Source: Deroplatys truncata (lineage: Eukaryota > Arthropoda > Insecta > Mantodea > Mantidae). Taken from it: a stretch of 64,000 nt of DNA. Below, one piece after another: positions 33,181 through 44,442 of this stretch. The stretch covers positions 97,321,488-97,385,487 of the forward strand of contig CM060984.1 in assembly GCA_030765065.1 (NCBI GenBank), written 5' to 3'. The first letter of the stretch is position 1, and every line of letters begins with the position of its first letter. The translations under genes were made by a program, and so were the position numbers. The notes beneath the pieces are model-generated. The model did no database searches and had not been told where the DNA came from. It saw only the letters and a program-made list of their open reading frames with translations.

Positions 33181-34004
33181 TGTGTCAAATTTCGTATGCG
33201 AAGGAAAGAATAATTGAAAATAAAACACACTAGTTCTTTCCAAAGAAATAGTGTGATGTAGCTACGAGCTAGCATTTGGATGGCGCGGACCGGCCGAGAC
33301 ACGGAGAGATAGATAGTGCACTCGCCCAACATCCTAAAATTTATTGGGCATTTCCGGCGGCTATATAAGCGAGCGTTCTCACAAGTGAGATTGCAACGAT
33401 AGTTGTGACGTACTAGAGATTAGAAAGATCTTGTGTTCGACTTACCAGCAAGTGAAGTGGAAGAAAGAACTGTTTGACTCGTATTTATTGCGCCGCTATG
33501 TCTCGATGAAAAGTGAAGCGACTGGTAAAATTGAACCTGATCACCTTAGTGAAGTGACACTGAGAATATAGTGAGGTGACAGTGAAAACTGGACAAAGTC
33601 GAATATCACAGACGAATATAAATGAGAATGTAATGGATGGTTATTCTTCTACAAAACGCTCTGCATTTAGCTTTAGAATTTCAGATGATACCTGAAATTT
33701 CTTGAGATCCTTGAGATCAAACCTACGTTATGGGTAATATACACCTCAGTCCTTCCAAGAAATCGCATAACAAAATTGTGTGTCAAACCTTATAGGAGAC
33801 GTATTATAGTTAAGATCATAAAAATAATTATATTTCGGCAATTTGGAAATCATAGCTTCAAACTAACTGGGCATTTCTCTGATGAAGAGTTCTAGCCGAA
33901 ATTTGATAGTTAACTTCAGCAAAAGATTAGATACACAGATGGTCGAAATTCGAAACGCAGATCTTTGACTATCCTACCGATACTGTTACCGCTTGAGCTA
34001 CCAT
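33181..34004. other. Unassigned, includes promoter-like patch
   Basis: Holds the TATA patch at 33252-33600, listed separately. At 33955-34003 a short tRNA-like remnant read on the minus strand (TAGCTCAAGCGGTAACAGTA) may be the end of an old SINE. Confidence 0.3.
33252..33600 (+). promoter_or_regulatory. G+C-rich TATA patch, possible retrotransposon LTR promoter
   Basis: Begins TGTGATGTAGC, with GCGGACCGGCCGAGACAC and then GGCGGCTATATAAGCGAGCG. About 25-30 bases after the TATA box comes TCACAAGTGAG, which could hold an initiator. The start and the promoter arrangement are LTR-like, but no matching 3' boundary or duplication was found. Confidence 0.3.
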
Positions 34005-34189
34005 ATCGTAAATATATGTTATTTTAAACAAGCTATTTTTGAGAAAACAAATAATATCGAAAGCTTTTCCATGTAAAGGGTAGTTTAGGTTGTTGGAACC
34101 TTATTATGAAAACATTGTGTCGCAACCTTTCGAAGGTGCTGAACTAGAGTATGAAATTTGGTATATATCCAACACTTCGTTTTTCAGTT

Positions 34190-34234
<45 letters not shown>

Positions 34235-34290
34235 CCATATATACACAGTATTATAAAAATACCTTTTTAATCCTACTTACTATAGGAAGC
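34005..34290 (-). repeat. F1 fragment, copy 14 (-)
   Basis: Core from TTTTTGAGAAAACAAATAAT through AAAGGGTAGTTTAGG. The microsatellite place carries about 13 TC units followed by CA units (34192-34228). The head end is missing. Confidence 0.7.
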
Positions 34291-34892
34291 CCATCACAGG
34301 GGATAACATCAAAATAAAAAAATGAACAGACAATTTTCTCTTATAGTCTTATTATATGAACGTATTAATGCTAACAGTATATAAAACCAAATGGTCCTGT
34401 ATGTAAAAACTTTTTACTGTTACTGAAAATTCAGAATCTACAGCGCTGCTCTTTAAATAAAGATGATATAGGAGTTCATTTGTCTTGGGAATTGCACTAT
34501 TGGACAGTGTTTTATTAGAAGATTCCACATAAAATGTCGTCGGCATGGGTTATCGATTATGAAATATCTTCTTGAGGATCTGATGGCAATGTGAAAGATA
34601 TCCCGATTTTTTTTTCCAATTTTCTATTGCCTGCATGCCTCACGTAGCCCGAGGTTGGGTCTATGACATATCTCTTCTACATATTGACATCCACTTCCAT
34701 CGTTTTCTTTATGGGAACTTGGTGAACTCTATTCAGATCTTCATCGATGACTTTATAGCCTACTGAACAACTGCTCGGAAAGATTATCACCACACGTTCG
34801 TTCCTGTGAACCGGATAACTTGAAGAAATATAAGATCTGCAGAAGTGGGCTAACACTAAATGCCTATTTCAGTTTGAAATCAGACAGTAATT
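34291..34892. other. Spacer, nothing assigned
   Basis: No recognised repeat or gene. Confidence 0.35.
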
Positions 34893-35738
34893 TTAGTTTC
34901 TCTAGTACCTAATTATTGTAGTTAAGAGTATTACATATCAATAAAAAATTATATATCTTGATTTCACCGGAAATACATGTTTTGAGATACTCCCTGAATC
35001 GAAAACAAGCATTTTTAGAAAAAGAGCCTTTGCGCGCGCGCGCGCGTGTGTGTATGTGTGTCTGTTTTCCTTTCTTTCTTTGAACAGCATGATACAAAAA
35101 CGAATACCCGAATTACCATACTTCATATAGAGTTGAGCATTTTCCAAGAATGCGAAATGAAGATTTTCAAGATCGCCCCATCACAAATTTACGTCACAAT
35201 TTTTGTTATTTTTGCAAAAATTGCTTCCTAACCATTTTGATTAAAATACCGCATGTTTCGGATGACTTCATCACTAATATTCTGCAGATCTCTTCATTGG
35301 GAGTTAACATTTTGTGTAACTGGTAAACCAGAGATAAATAACATTTAAAGCAGACAATTTATTTAAAATAACTTCTTTGTGACGTTAGCCATTGCGAAAT
35401 ATTTGTTGACATTGGTGTGTATTTCAATAATTTGTCAGTTTTAAGTGCTATCACCATTCATTCCTTTCTTCCGAGTCGTGAAAAGTGTAAAAGAATTTCA
35501 AAGCCAGTATAGAAGCTACCCCCTTTTTAAAGATTTGACTATCGCTTCAGCCTTCTGTATCCCACTTGTACCTACAACGAAATGTGTAATGAAACTATTT
35601 CTGCAAACCTTTTGTCACGATTAACATGAAGTAAATGTACAAATCAACTTTTTCCAGAATAGTTTTCATAAGCTATTAAGGAATGAACGGTAGTGTCTAG
35701 AAAAAGTCATGTGACTTTAGCAGATCAGATTTTTCAGT
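34893..35738 (+). repeat. F1 repeat copy 15 (+)
   Basis: Head damaged near 34940 but TTTCACCGGAAATACATG is intact. The microsatellite is a CG run followed by TG units (34034+1000 region, 35034-35060). Complete core and tail (AAAAGTCATGTGACTTTAG). Frames of 61-69 codons are shadows. Confidence 0.75.
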
Positions 35739-35944
35739 TCTGTATATTAACATTAAACTTAATGTTATAGCATGCATTTTTATGAATTGTGAAGACCAAA
35801 TGTCTCTCTATTCCCTTTCTTAATCACCCTATTTCAATTCCGCTGAATATCTGCAGATATCTTCAGTTTGTTTCATATTATGTCTGTAGCTTGAAAGTAC
35901 AGATTCTATTTCTTCTTTCTCTTTCAACGCTGTATCTTTAAAGA

Positions 35945-36310
35945 AGTCTGGTATGTTACATTCGCATGACTTTGATTACCTTCTATCGTTTAATAGTGGT
36001 ATACAAACCATTCTTACGAAAGCTTATTTCTGTGTTTACTTAAGTTTAATCGAGATAAACATTTGCAGGTTTTCAAACCACACAACGGGAATAGCGATGG
36101 TCCAATTTTGAAGAACTGGTCGCTATATGCTGGCCTTAAAATTCCCCACTCTTTTCATGCAATCGCAAAAAGCAATTGAATAGCTTCAGGATTTTAACAG
36201 AATCACAGAGTGATTTCAACCATTAATAACACATAAAAAGAGATTTGAAATAAATTGTGTGTTTTAAAGAGAGATACATTTTTTCTGCAGAACTTTTTCG
36301 TCTGTCTGTT
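35945..36310 (-). repeat. F1 fragment, copy 16 (-), tail half
   Basis: From GTCTGGTATGTTACATTCGC to TTTAAAGAGAGATACATTTT, then it breaks off. Its tail faces the tail of copy 15 across 206 bp. Confidence 0.7.
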
Positions 36311-37483
36311 GATATTTTTGCCACAAAATCCTTTGAAGTTTATTGGATTATTATATATAGCATATATTTGCTGCTAAATGTCTTTGGAACTATACAAAAT
36401 GAAATCCTAGGGATTGCATGTTAATAAACACCTTTAATCTGTAACAAGTGGATGCATTTTAGTTTCTGCTCTTGTATTATTTGCTGAAATAATCAAAATG
36501 CAACGAATACAATTTAATGGAGAACTTTAGAACGTAAATTATTAAAAACGCAATAATTGTCAAAATTAAAATTTAATGGAATTTCTTTCATGTTGCAAAC
36601 AATAGAGGTACTGTTATTAAAATCAGAAGAGTTGATGTACATTCTGTTGTAAGCTCTGGATTCCGCAGTTTGTTGATTATACTGGAACGATGCTGTTCAT
36701 TAATCTGGAGATATGGTTTCTCTTAGTGTTTTCTGGCATCGAATTTTCTATTTATCACATACTTCCTGTTTCATAGTTGCCGCCATCCTTATAATGAGTA
36801 GTGCACACTAATCGTGCCATTGATACTGTATCGATAATTTGGTCAAAGAAGTAATGTGCGGAGATTTGCTTCATGGTGAATTTTAACATTGAAACCGGCA
36901 ACTGAATTTGTGTGGGCAACGTTGACCGGAGGCCTTAAGCCCTTGATTATTGGGATCAGGAACTAATTAATCACCGTAACTGATGATAGTTTTGAAATAA
37001 GCAAATGGTGAATATAAGATTCGGATAAGCGGAAATGCATTTAAAATGTCGCTCTTGTAAAACTATATAGTTTATTTGTTTATTGTAAGATTTTGGCATC
37101 TCTTCCTTTAAGGTTGAAAAAAGAGCTTATTCTAAAGCATGGAAATTTTATCTTTTTTTTAAAAAAAATCATTAACCATCCATATAACTAACTTATTACC
37201 TACCTGTATACATGGAAGAGGGTTTTAATGGCTGTTCCATTGATTTTGAATGTCCGTAGATGGATTTAAAATAATTGTCATTTGCCTACGCTAAAGTCAT
37301 AAATTGAATTATGTTATGTCTCATGCCTCTCTTTTCTCTGTGGCGATGATGGTATCAAAGAAAAACTTCGAAGAGTAGTTTCCGAAGTTTGGCGTCCTCC
37401 CTCTTGGGGCACCTCCTCGGCTCCCCGAGAGGTAAAACTGCTTTCTTTTGATAAGTACATATTTAGATCAAAGTTTCAGTTAA
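36311..37483. other. Unassigned sequence
   Basis: Almost 1.2 kb, A+T-rich, with no recognised repeat family, frame or RNA. Confidence 0.35.
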
Positions 37484-38560
37484 CTTTACTTTCTCCACCA
37501 CTTACCTATAGTAGTTAGCGGAAGTTTTATACACAGATTTTACCGAAAATACATGTTTTGAGGCCCCGATAAAAGGCGGTTCCTGGCGCGTGCTTGCACA
37601 TTTATATTTGTATGAACAATAAAAATAAAAAACGAAATGTCGGATAAATACCAAACTTGTTATTTGCAGAATGCAAAAAGACGAATTTCAAGAAGTGATC
37701 CCACCCCAAACTACCCCTAAATGGAAAATGTTTTGCTAATTTTGATTTTTCCGAAAATGATTCTTATCGATTTGAATTAGAATATCGCGTGTTTAAGATA
37801 TTTGCAAGACTAATACATGTAGGTATGTCTTGAACTGTTTACAAATAGTGTAACGTCCTCTTCATTCTGAATAAATTTCATATAATTCTGCATTAATGGT
37901 AAATCATTAGGAAATACACAGAATCTGTAGATATTAATAAAACACATTTTACGTGATGTATTCACCATTTCCGAGATATTCATTGCTATTGGCTTTAATC
38001 TCCCAATACTTTGTGTTACATTTTTGAGGCGCTAAGACACCATTCTTTTGTTTCTCGTGATGTCATACAAAAATGGAATTTCAAAGTTAGCATTTTGCTT
38101 TTTGAACACTTGACTGTCGCTTCAGTTTCCTGTATTCCAAAATTAAATTAAATTGAGTTTTATTTATGGACGCTCTTTAACTACTGTGGTCTTTAGCGTC
38201 CCATTCTATATTGAGCGTGAAATACCTGTAATTTTGCTCAGAGGCCTCTTTATCAGGCTTGAGGTTCTTTTGCGTGCCGTAAATCTACGACACGAGACCA
38301 CCGGCTTTACTTCCCTTCCGAAGGAAGCTATGCTAAGGATTTTTACGCCGAAAAAAAACATCGCCCTCCGCCGGGTTTCAACCCGCGACTTCGGGAACTA
38401 GAGGCTAGCATGATATTCACTACACCACGGAGGACGAATATCCTGTATTCCTTCTTGTGTATACAATGAATGTATAATGAAACCACTTCTGTAAACCGTT
38501 ACCTCGAGTAACGTGAAGTGTAAAAGAGAAGCTTATATGAATAGAAGACATCAGAGCTTT
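37484..38560 (+). repeat. F1 repeat copy 17 (+), interrupted by SINE-A
   Basis: Head TTTACTTTCTCCACCACTTA, no CA repeat, full core. It is split by SINE-A at 38139-38440 and resumes CTTCTTGTGTATACAATGAA. The tail is incomplete (ends near AAAGAGAAGCTTATATGAAT). Confidence 0.75.
38139..38440 (-). mobile_element. SINE-A copy, full length with target-site duplication
   Basis: About 300 bp. The tail AAAATTAAATTAAATTGAG is at the left and the tRNA-like head at the right (minus strand CGTCCTCCGTGGTGTAGTG, B box GGGTTGAAACCC). Exact 11-bp direct repeats TCCTGTATTCC flank it at 38128-38138 and 38441-38451. This copy defines both ends of the family. Confidence 0.92.
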
Positions 38561-38749
38561 TATTTACGTTTTTTAGAAAGCTGAAGTTATTTATAATTTC
38601 TTTAGTTTTTTACTAAAGACGCAGTTTTGAATTTATAAAAGGACGCTCTATATATCTGATACTCTTTGTGATGTAACGGCACATATTACTGAATTTGAAG
38701 AGAAAGTCCATACGTGGAATAAAGCCAAGGTGTGTATTATATTACATTA

Positions 38750-38783
38750 TATTACTTTCTTTACTTGATATTCACAGTAAGTA
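38750..38783 (+). repeat. F1 head fragment, copy 18 left end
   Basis: TTACTTTCTTTACTTGATAT matches the first bases of F1. A SINE-A and a mariner follow, and F1 core sequence continues at 40575. The head and core may be one copy split by both insertions. Confidence 0.4.
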
Positions 38784-39074
38784 CTGGATAGAACATCCCT
38801 TACCATGCTTGTCTCTAGTTCCCAAGATGCGGGTTCAAACCTGGCGAAGGGCAATGGATTTTTTCGGGCGTAAAAATCCTTAGCATGGCTTCCTTCGGAA
38901 GGGAAGTAAAGCCGGTGGTCCGATGTCGTAGATTTACGACACGTAAAGAATCTCAGGTCCTATAAGAAGGCCTCTGAGAAAATTTCCGGTCCTTCATGCC
39001 AAATATAGAATGGGACGCTAAGAACCACAGCAGTTAAAGAACGTCCATAAATAAAACTCAATTTAATTTTAAAA
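38784..39074 (+). mobile_element. SINE-A copy, plus orientation
   Basis: Degraded head, then GGGTTCAAACCTGGCGAAGG, GCATGGCTTCCTTCGGAAGG, GGTGGTCCGATGTCGTAG, AAGAAGGCCTCTGAG, and the tail AAATAAAACTCAATTTAATT. It is the only plus-strand copy of the family here. Confidence 0.88.
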
Positions 39075-39084
39075 ACCGGCCCGT

Positions 39085-40415
39085 GTTATCACAATGATTT
39101 GAAACAAACTTCATATGGAATAAATTGAATAAATGAATGTATCCTGTATTTACCCTCATAATAAAAGTTGGAAGTGCCCTCCACCTACATCTGGACACTT
39201 CTGTGCACGTATTAGCAGGTTCATAACACGTGTCAATTCCTCATATGTGACAGTGCGGATGCAATTCCTGATGTTATCCTACAGTCCATCAATGGAAAGG
39301 GGATTCTGCTCGTATACTTTTCCCTTCAAGTACTCCCATAAATAAAAGTCCCATGTCGACAAATCTGGTGACCGCGTTGGCCATAAGCCTTTTCTTTTCA
39401 ATGAACTGGTGAATACGGGTAAGTGACCTCTCAGATGTGTGAGATGTTGGCCCATCTGGTTGAATGAAGCAATAATTAAGCTTCTCTTCTGTTAGTCGGG
39501 GTAAATTCATCCAAATAGCTCAAGTAGACATCTGTGTTGACTGTGGTATCGAAGAATATTGGGCCCATAATACGTTTCGCAGTCATAGTGCACCACACAC
39601 GATGTTTTGGTCGTGTAGAGGTTGTTTGAACAATAGGGTAGAATTTTGTGTCGCCCAATACTACTGTTCTGGGATTTTAAGTAGCTCAATAAATGAAACC
39701 AAGCCTCATCACTCATGGTAAACGTCAGCGGATCCATATGATCATCTGTAACCATGTTCAACAACCAATGGCGGAAATTTACACGTTTATCCCTATCGGG
39801 CTCCTTCAGTACGTTTTAATTTCAAAGACTTTAACACACGTCCGCAAGTTCTCCTGCTCGCATGGACCTGTTGAGCCAATCTCGTGGTAGACTTTCGATG
39901 ACTCCTCGTCATCATTTCATTAATTCGCGCCATAAACTGAGTCGTCCGGATAGAATGGATTGGAGCTCCGGCTCTCAGTCACCGGCCAGTTTTAAATTGA
40001 CCGATGTACATGTGTGTGCCTATGTGTGTATGTGTAAAATAGCTAGAATATTCTGGGTGAAAGATAAAAATATGCAAAGTCACACAATCAAGATGTTCAA
40101 TTGTTCCTTGTCGCATTTGTAATGAATCCAATCGTACGCCATTTTTCCACCAAATCTTGAATGCTGCTTTTCGCTGGTACTGGGCGAAGCGGTCTTTTTT
40201 CACCACAACTTCACCGCATCATAGCCTGGGTAGACATTGAACACTGAACTAACACGTACTTCCTTGCACAACCACAATCAGCGACGGACAGGCACTGCCA
40301 TTTGCAATGTGACAGTTTGCTGTGTGCCGCTAGGGGCGCAAGTTTTGAACAGTTGAAAGCGATGTGCCGCTTCTGAGCTTCATATGGGTTTTCGTGTATA
40401 TCATCATTATTGCAA
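39085..40415 (-). mobile_element. Mariner-like element, about 1.3 kb, decayed
   Basis: Encloses the transposase remnant at 39156-40205. Candidate terminal inverted repeats: right end CATATGGGTTTTCGTGTATA then TCATCATTATT (40383-40413); left end on the other strand CATATGAAGTTTGTTTCAAA then TCATTGTGATA (39086-39116). They agree at the CATATG and ATCAT blocks and partly between. Total length matches typical mariners. A GTGTGTGCCTATGTGTGTAT microsatellite (40010-40033) lies inside the coding part. The target duplication is not resolved. Confidence 0.65.
39156..40205 (-). pseudogene. Mariner-like transposase, inactive (frameshifts, stops, internal deletion)
   Basis: Minus-strand reading in shifting frames gives recognisable blocks in order. 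RSHRKSTTRLAQQV and TCGRVLKSLKL come from the second helix-turn-helix region. NMVTDDHMDPLTFTMSDEAW then FHL holds the first catalytic Asp. RVWCTMTAKRIMGPIFFDTT follows, then FIQPDGPTSHTSERSL with the second Asp, and RLWPTRSPDLSTWDFYLWEY with the third catalytic Asp. The C-terminal block EELTRVMNLLIRAQ runs to a TGA at 39156-39158. Only 29 residues separate Asp 2 and Asp 3, about five fewer than in the DD34D family, and a stop interrupts the part after the third Asp. The sequence DEAWFHL and the C-terminal layout fit the insect IS630/Tc1-mariner group. The N-terminal DNA-binding part is hard to read. Confidence 0.8.
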
Positions 40416-40574
40416 AGTATGCGATTTGTGCAAAAACTGCGGGTGATACGATGTTTTGAGTATCATTTTCTAATTCAGGAGGTGGAAATACGTAAACAAC
40501 GCCTACATTTTCGAAGAAAGTTTTTGTGACCTTGCAGTTTGTTGCATTGAATTAAATTGATCCACTACAAACTG

Positions 40575-41392
40575 CTCTTTAAATTGAATGTTTTCGAAAT
40601 GTTTCACTTTCTCAAAAAATGAATAACAATTTTTATTAAAATGCCATATGTTTAAGATATTTTTAGGTCAAATGACTGTATAGGTCTCGCCAGGAATATT
40701 GGCATATGGCCTTCAGGGCTAGTCCAGTCAGCCAGCCCTCTGATGTTTCAATACCTCCCTTGCAAGTAGCAAGTGATTCCTTCTGTCCAGTTGTGGTCCA
40801 GTTCCTTCCACCGTATACAACTCCCGTCTCAACTTGCACCATTCTTCGAGCTGCAGCCCCGTATGTGTCATACATCTATACGGTAAATGACTCGCATCGT
40901 AGCTTTCCATTAAAATTTTCACATGCCAAAATCCGTGCCGCGACCTATACTTGAATTTTCTGGTAATAATCTGTGAAGTTATTTTCCTTTTGAATGTTTG
41001 TATAACCGTAAGATATAGACAAAATATACTGCACAAAAACTGAAGATTGCCTTACATACACAATCTATGCCAAGTAAAATTTTTTGTGGCGTTAACCATT
41101 TCCGAGATATTTTTTGATTTGAATTTTCAAATATTTATACTTTCCTCAAGAGGAAAATCGCTATTCTTTTCTCTCCCTCCATCACATAGCGACCGGCTTT
41201 TAGAAGATTTTACTGTCTCTTAAGCCTGTTGTATTCCCCTTGTACCTAAAATGAAATATGTAATAAAATAACGTCTGCAAATGTTTATCTCGTTTAACAT
41301 GAGCTAGTAGAAGAATAAGCTTTTGTAAGAATAGTATGTAGAACAGTGGTTAGAGAAAGTCATGTGAATGTAACACATCAGATTCTTTTATT
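40575..41392 (+). repeat. F1 repeat copy 18 (+), core and tail, split by a MITE
   Basis: From TTGAATGTTTTCGAAATG and CTCAAAAAATGAATAACA to the canonical tail AGAGAAAGTCATGTGAATGT, AACACATCAGATTC. The 267-bp MITE at 40681-40947 interrupts it between GGTCAAATGACTG and CTTGAATTTTCTGG. Confidence 0.8.
40681..40947. mobile_element. Small DNA transposon (MITE), 267 bp, TA target
   Basis: Terminal inverted repeats TAGGTCTCGCCA (left) and TAGGTCGCGGCA (right, other strand) agree at 10 of 12 positions. TA flanks both ends (40679-40680, 40948-40949), as expected for Tc1/mariner-type target duplication. The interruption of F1 copy 18 gives an independent boundary. No other copy in the window. Frames of 70-102 codons spanning it have no family motif. 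Confidence 0.72.
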
Positions 41393-41689
41393 TACATTTG
41401 ATATTGTTTTACCCTTTTGGCAGTGGGAATGTGAGTAAGTTAATAATTTGTTGTCTTGTCTTATACGATACAGATTTCCACCATTTCTCCGGACGCACTT
41501 CAGTCTTTGGCTTATTGTGCTACCTGTATAGTTTTAAAGCCAATTCATTATGTCTGCACACTTTGCCAAGGAATACAGTCTAATAACAGCTATGGTTTCA
41601 AGTTCTGCTTCTGGTTCTAAAAACATTTTCCCAAAAACAAATATCTCTTGTGAGCCAAAGCCTCACAGGAGCATTTAATGTTCTGGTGT

Positions 41690-42110
41690 GTTTCAGTTTC
41701 TAAGTTATCCCTAAGTTATCCTCTCCAATCGTGTTAAGATGATTTTTCACAGGAGCATGTCCTATGAGAAATGCAACAATTGTTCTCAAGTGAAGTGTGT
41801 TACATATAAGTAAGTTTTCAGATCTTTTCTTAAATGGTTTTCTAATAGATAATTTACCATGTTTGTTTCCTGGAGCTTTAAGCCAGGCTTTATGATGTTC
41901 TGCTTTGGACCAGTTCTTAATAGCCTCTCTTACTAAATATCGATATTTTCCTAGAGTCGACTCTAACCCAACAAGCTGCTCCTTGTCTTGAAGTTCATTA
42001 GCTTTTTCATTTTCCTCTATGCCACTATGACCCAGCACCCAGATGAGTTGAACTTCATTCTTTTCTGCCAAGCTTGTGAATATGTTTAGCCACTTTAAAA
42101 CCAGTCATGA
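41690..42110 (-). pseudogene. Non-LTR retrotransposon tail: end of RNase H domain and C-terminal region
   Basis: A 123-codon minus-strand frame begins MAEKNEVQLIWVLGHSGIEE. WVLGHSGIEENEKANEL corresponds to the last RNase H motif (usually WVPGHSGI.GNEKADELA), here with the catalytic Asp replaced by Asn. It goes on REAIKNWSKAEHHKAWLKAP and RTIVAFLIGHAPVKNHLNTI, the post-RNase H region of this insect element group. A stop follows, and a cysteine-rich end can still be traced with stops (TPEH...MLL). The upstream residues continue to about 42110. It is a dead, 5'-truncated copy of a different lineage from those at 2.5 and 11.6 kb. Confidence 0.78.
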
Positions 42111-42654
42111 CGTTAACTTATGGCTATAATTTGCAGTTAATTGCCATACGATATTGAGAAAGTGTATGGTTAACGCTCCAAAAGTTGAACGTCGCCTCCA
42201 ACAAAAGGGATAACGACGTAACAGAAGTTATCACATTTCCTTCGTCGTTAACGGCTGACATTGTTGCTCCATGGCTGTGTTTATTACGGAACGAAAACAT
42301 GCTGTTGGCATTTAACTAATTGTTTTCTGTATGACACAAAGCGAGAGAGAGATTACACCGTCATTAAAACAACTGCATGCTGTGACTCCAGGCCACCAAG
42401 CTCTCATTACTATATTATTTAAATGCCCACTTTGCTATTGTCGTTAACATCAGCCGGGAACATTTTAACTTATTTTAGACAGACAGTAAACACAATCTAA
42501 ACTTAAGGTTTAGATATTCGCATCTCTGGTTAAATGGAAGCTTTAGAGGTTTTCTGCCATCTGGACGCCGAAAAGCCTTGTAAATGCACGCGCCGTCAGT
42601 TCTAGACACTCCTTCGTATTCCATACATTAGACATAAGCTTCTTAGGAAGAAAG
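42111..42654. other. Unassigned sequence
   Basis: No repeat or gene recognised before the pyrimidine tract. Confidence 0.35.
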
Positions 42655-42855
42655 TTCAAGAAGCTTCTTTTCCTTCTCTTTTCTTTCCTCCTTCGCATCC
42701 CTCCCTTCTCTTCTCTTCTCTTCCCTTCTTTTCTTTTCTCCCGTCCCTTCCCTTCTCTTCTCTTTCCTTCTATCCCTCCCTTCTCTTCTCTTTTCTTTTC
42801 TCCCGTCTGATCTCTTCTCTTCTTATTCCTCCCTTTTCTCTTCTCTTCTCTCCTT
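42655..42855. repeat. Polypyrimidine tract, about 200 bp
   Basis: Nearly pure C/T on the plus strand, built of CTTCTCTTCTCTTTTCTTTT-type units. TTTTCTCCCGTC occurs twice about 62 bp apart, so part is a tandem duplication. The 120-codon minus frame over it (rich in Lys, Arg, Glu, Gly) is an artefact. Mirror-symmetric stretches could form triplex DNA. Confidence 0.85.
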
Positions 42856-43154
42856 ATGCTGTAATAGCCCAAACGAATTACAATTAGGGCAAGTAAACTA
42901 TTCAAAAGTGAAATAATAGATATAATGCTACACTTTAGTATAATAAAGGGTAGAGATATTTTGTTTTATGATTTTTATCCATCCCTTTAGTTCTTTGAAT
43001 CGTAATTTTGAAATATTGTTTCTAAATAAGCAGGGATGGTTACCAAAATGCATGACATTAGGAGAGCACCGATCACATTGTTGTGCTGATCGAGGCGATT
43101 AGGAGGAAACCTACTTTCGCTAGCTCTATGTTTGGCGTTAAAGCACAACAGAAT

Positions 43155-44012
43155 AAAAAAAATCTTATGCGTTGCATTCACATGAACTTTCTATACTCAC
43201 TCTTCTGCTAACTATTCTTACAAAAGGTATTCTTCTATCTACTTCTTGATAATTTCAGATAAACTTTAATTACTCATTTCCCGGTTTTATTTTGGGTATA
43301 AGAATAGAATAAACTAAAGCAATAGTCAAATCTTTTCAAAGTCGGTTGCTACGTGATATCTTTGAAATTCTGTTCTCTTTACATAAAGACAGAAACGAAA
43401 GAAAGAAACAAAATTGTGATTTACAGCTGAGATAAGTGTAAAGAATCTGAAAATTAAAACCAATAACAAAGAATATCTAGGAAATAGTAACGTTACAAAA
43501 AATGTTGACACAAATGGTGTGCTTCGACGAGGTTTATATCTTTTTGTGTAATAAGATCTTGTTTGTCGCTTGTGTTTTACACAGTATACAAAAGTGGTTC
43601 CAAATAAAGGGGAATTCTAAGAAAATTCAATATATACAGTTTATTTTTATGAAAATAGCTTAAACATTTGGTATTTTAAGCAATAACGTTAGAGCCATTT
43701 TTGAGAAAATACAAAATAAGGAAGCATTTTTCAAGTAAAACGTAGTTTAGGAGATTGTCGAATTTTCTGCAAAATCTTCGTGTTGCAACCTTGGAAGGTC
43801 CTGAACTTAAATACCCAGTTTCGTATGTAACCGACTGTTTGTTTATGAGTTATGCTATTCGCAAACACACGCTCGGACCTTTTTCTAAAAATGCTACTTT
43901 GGAATTTAGGGGGGCCTCAAAACAATATTCCCTGTGAAATCTCGACATCAAATTTTTGTTTGGAGTACAATACTTCCTTTACTTATTGTAGTACATAGTA
44001 AAGAAAGTAAAA
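43155..44012 (-). repeat. F1 repeat copy 19 (-)
   Basis: Old copy from ATCTTATGCGTTGCATTCAC to TAGTAAAGAAAGTAAAAATA. The CA place is only CAAACACACGCTC. All F1 blocks are in order. Confidence 0.78.
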
Positions 44013-44442
44013 ATACATGTGCATATAGGGATATGTTTTATATATTATAGCGTCGAAAAGTTTGCATAACACTATCAATCACAAAATGCTGAGAGAATTT
44101 CTCATGCGGTATATCTTTAAACACAAATATATAATTTCTCTCCATGATTAATGGATGAACGGCACCCCACAGTAATGTGCTGGGTTCAGTTAAAGTCAGT
44201 GTCTTTGTATTTCACGAAGATCTAGTAAACAAGAAAGAAAAAGGAGACATTGCAAAACCGCGGAATCAACAAGCGAACATCAAAGGCTCGCTAAGCCTTC
44301 CTTTAGTGGAGTGCAGTGTTTGCTTCGGAGACTCGCTTCCTGGCTTGGAAAGGAATTAACTCCCCTGATCGAATAGTCGGATGATAACTGGCGCCAGTAA
44401 GCGGAAAGAAGGGAACCCTGCCTACATGGCTTTCTTAAAAAG
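44013..44442. other. Spacer, nothing assigned
   Basis: G+C slightly raised at 44160-44420. Frames of 60-66 codons on opposite strands have no motif. Confidence 0.3.

Noticed and set aside
35755..35776. Short palindrome TAACATTAAACTTAATGTTA
   Set aside because: Low-complexity A+T sequence; such near-palindromes are expected by chance here.
42543..42905. 120-codon Lys/Arg/Glu/Gly-rich minus-strand frame
   Set aside because: It covers the polypyrimidine tract; the frame is open only because of composition.
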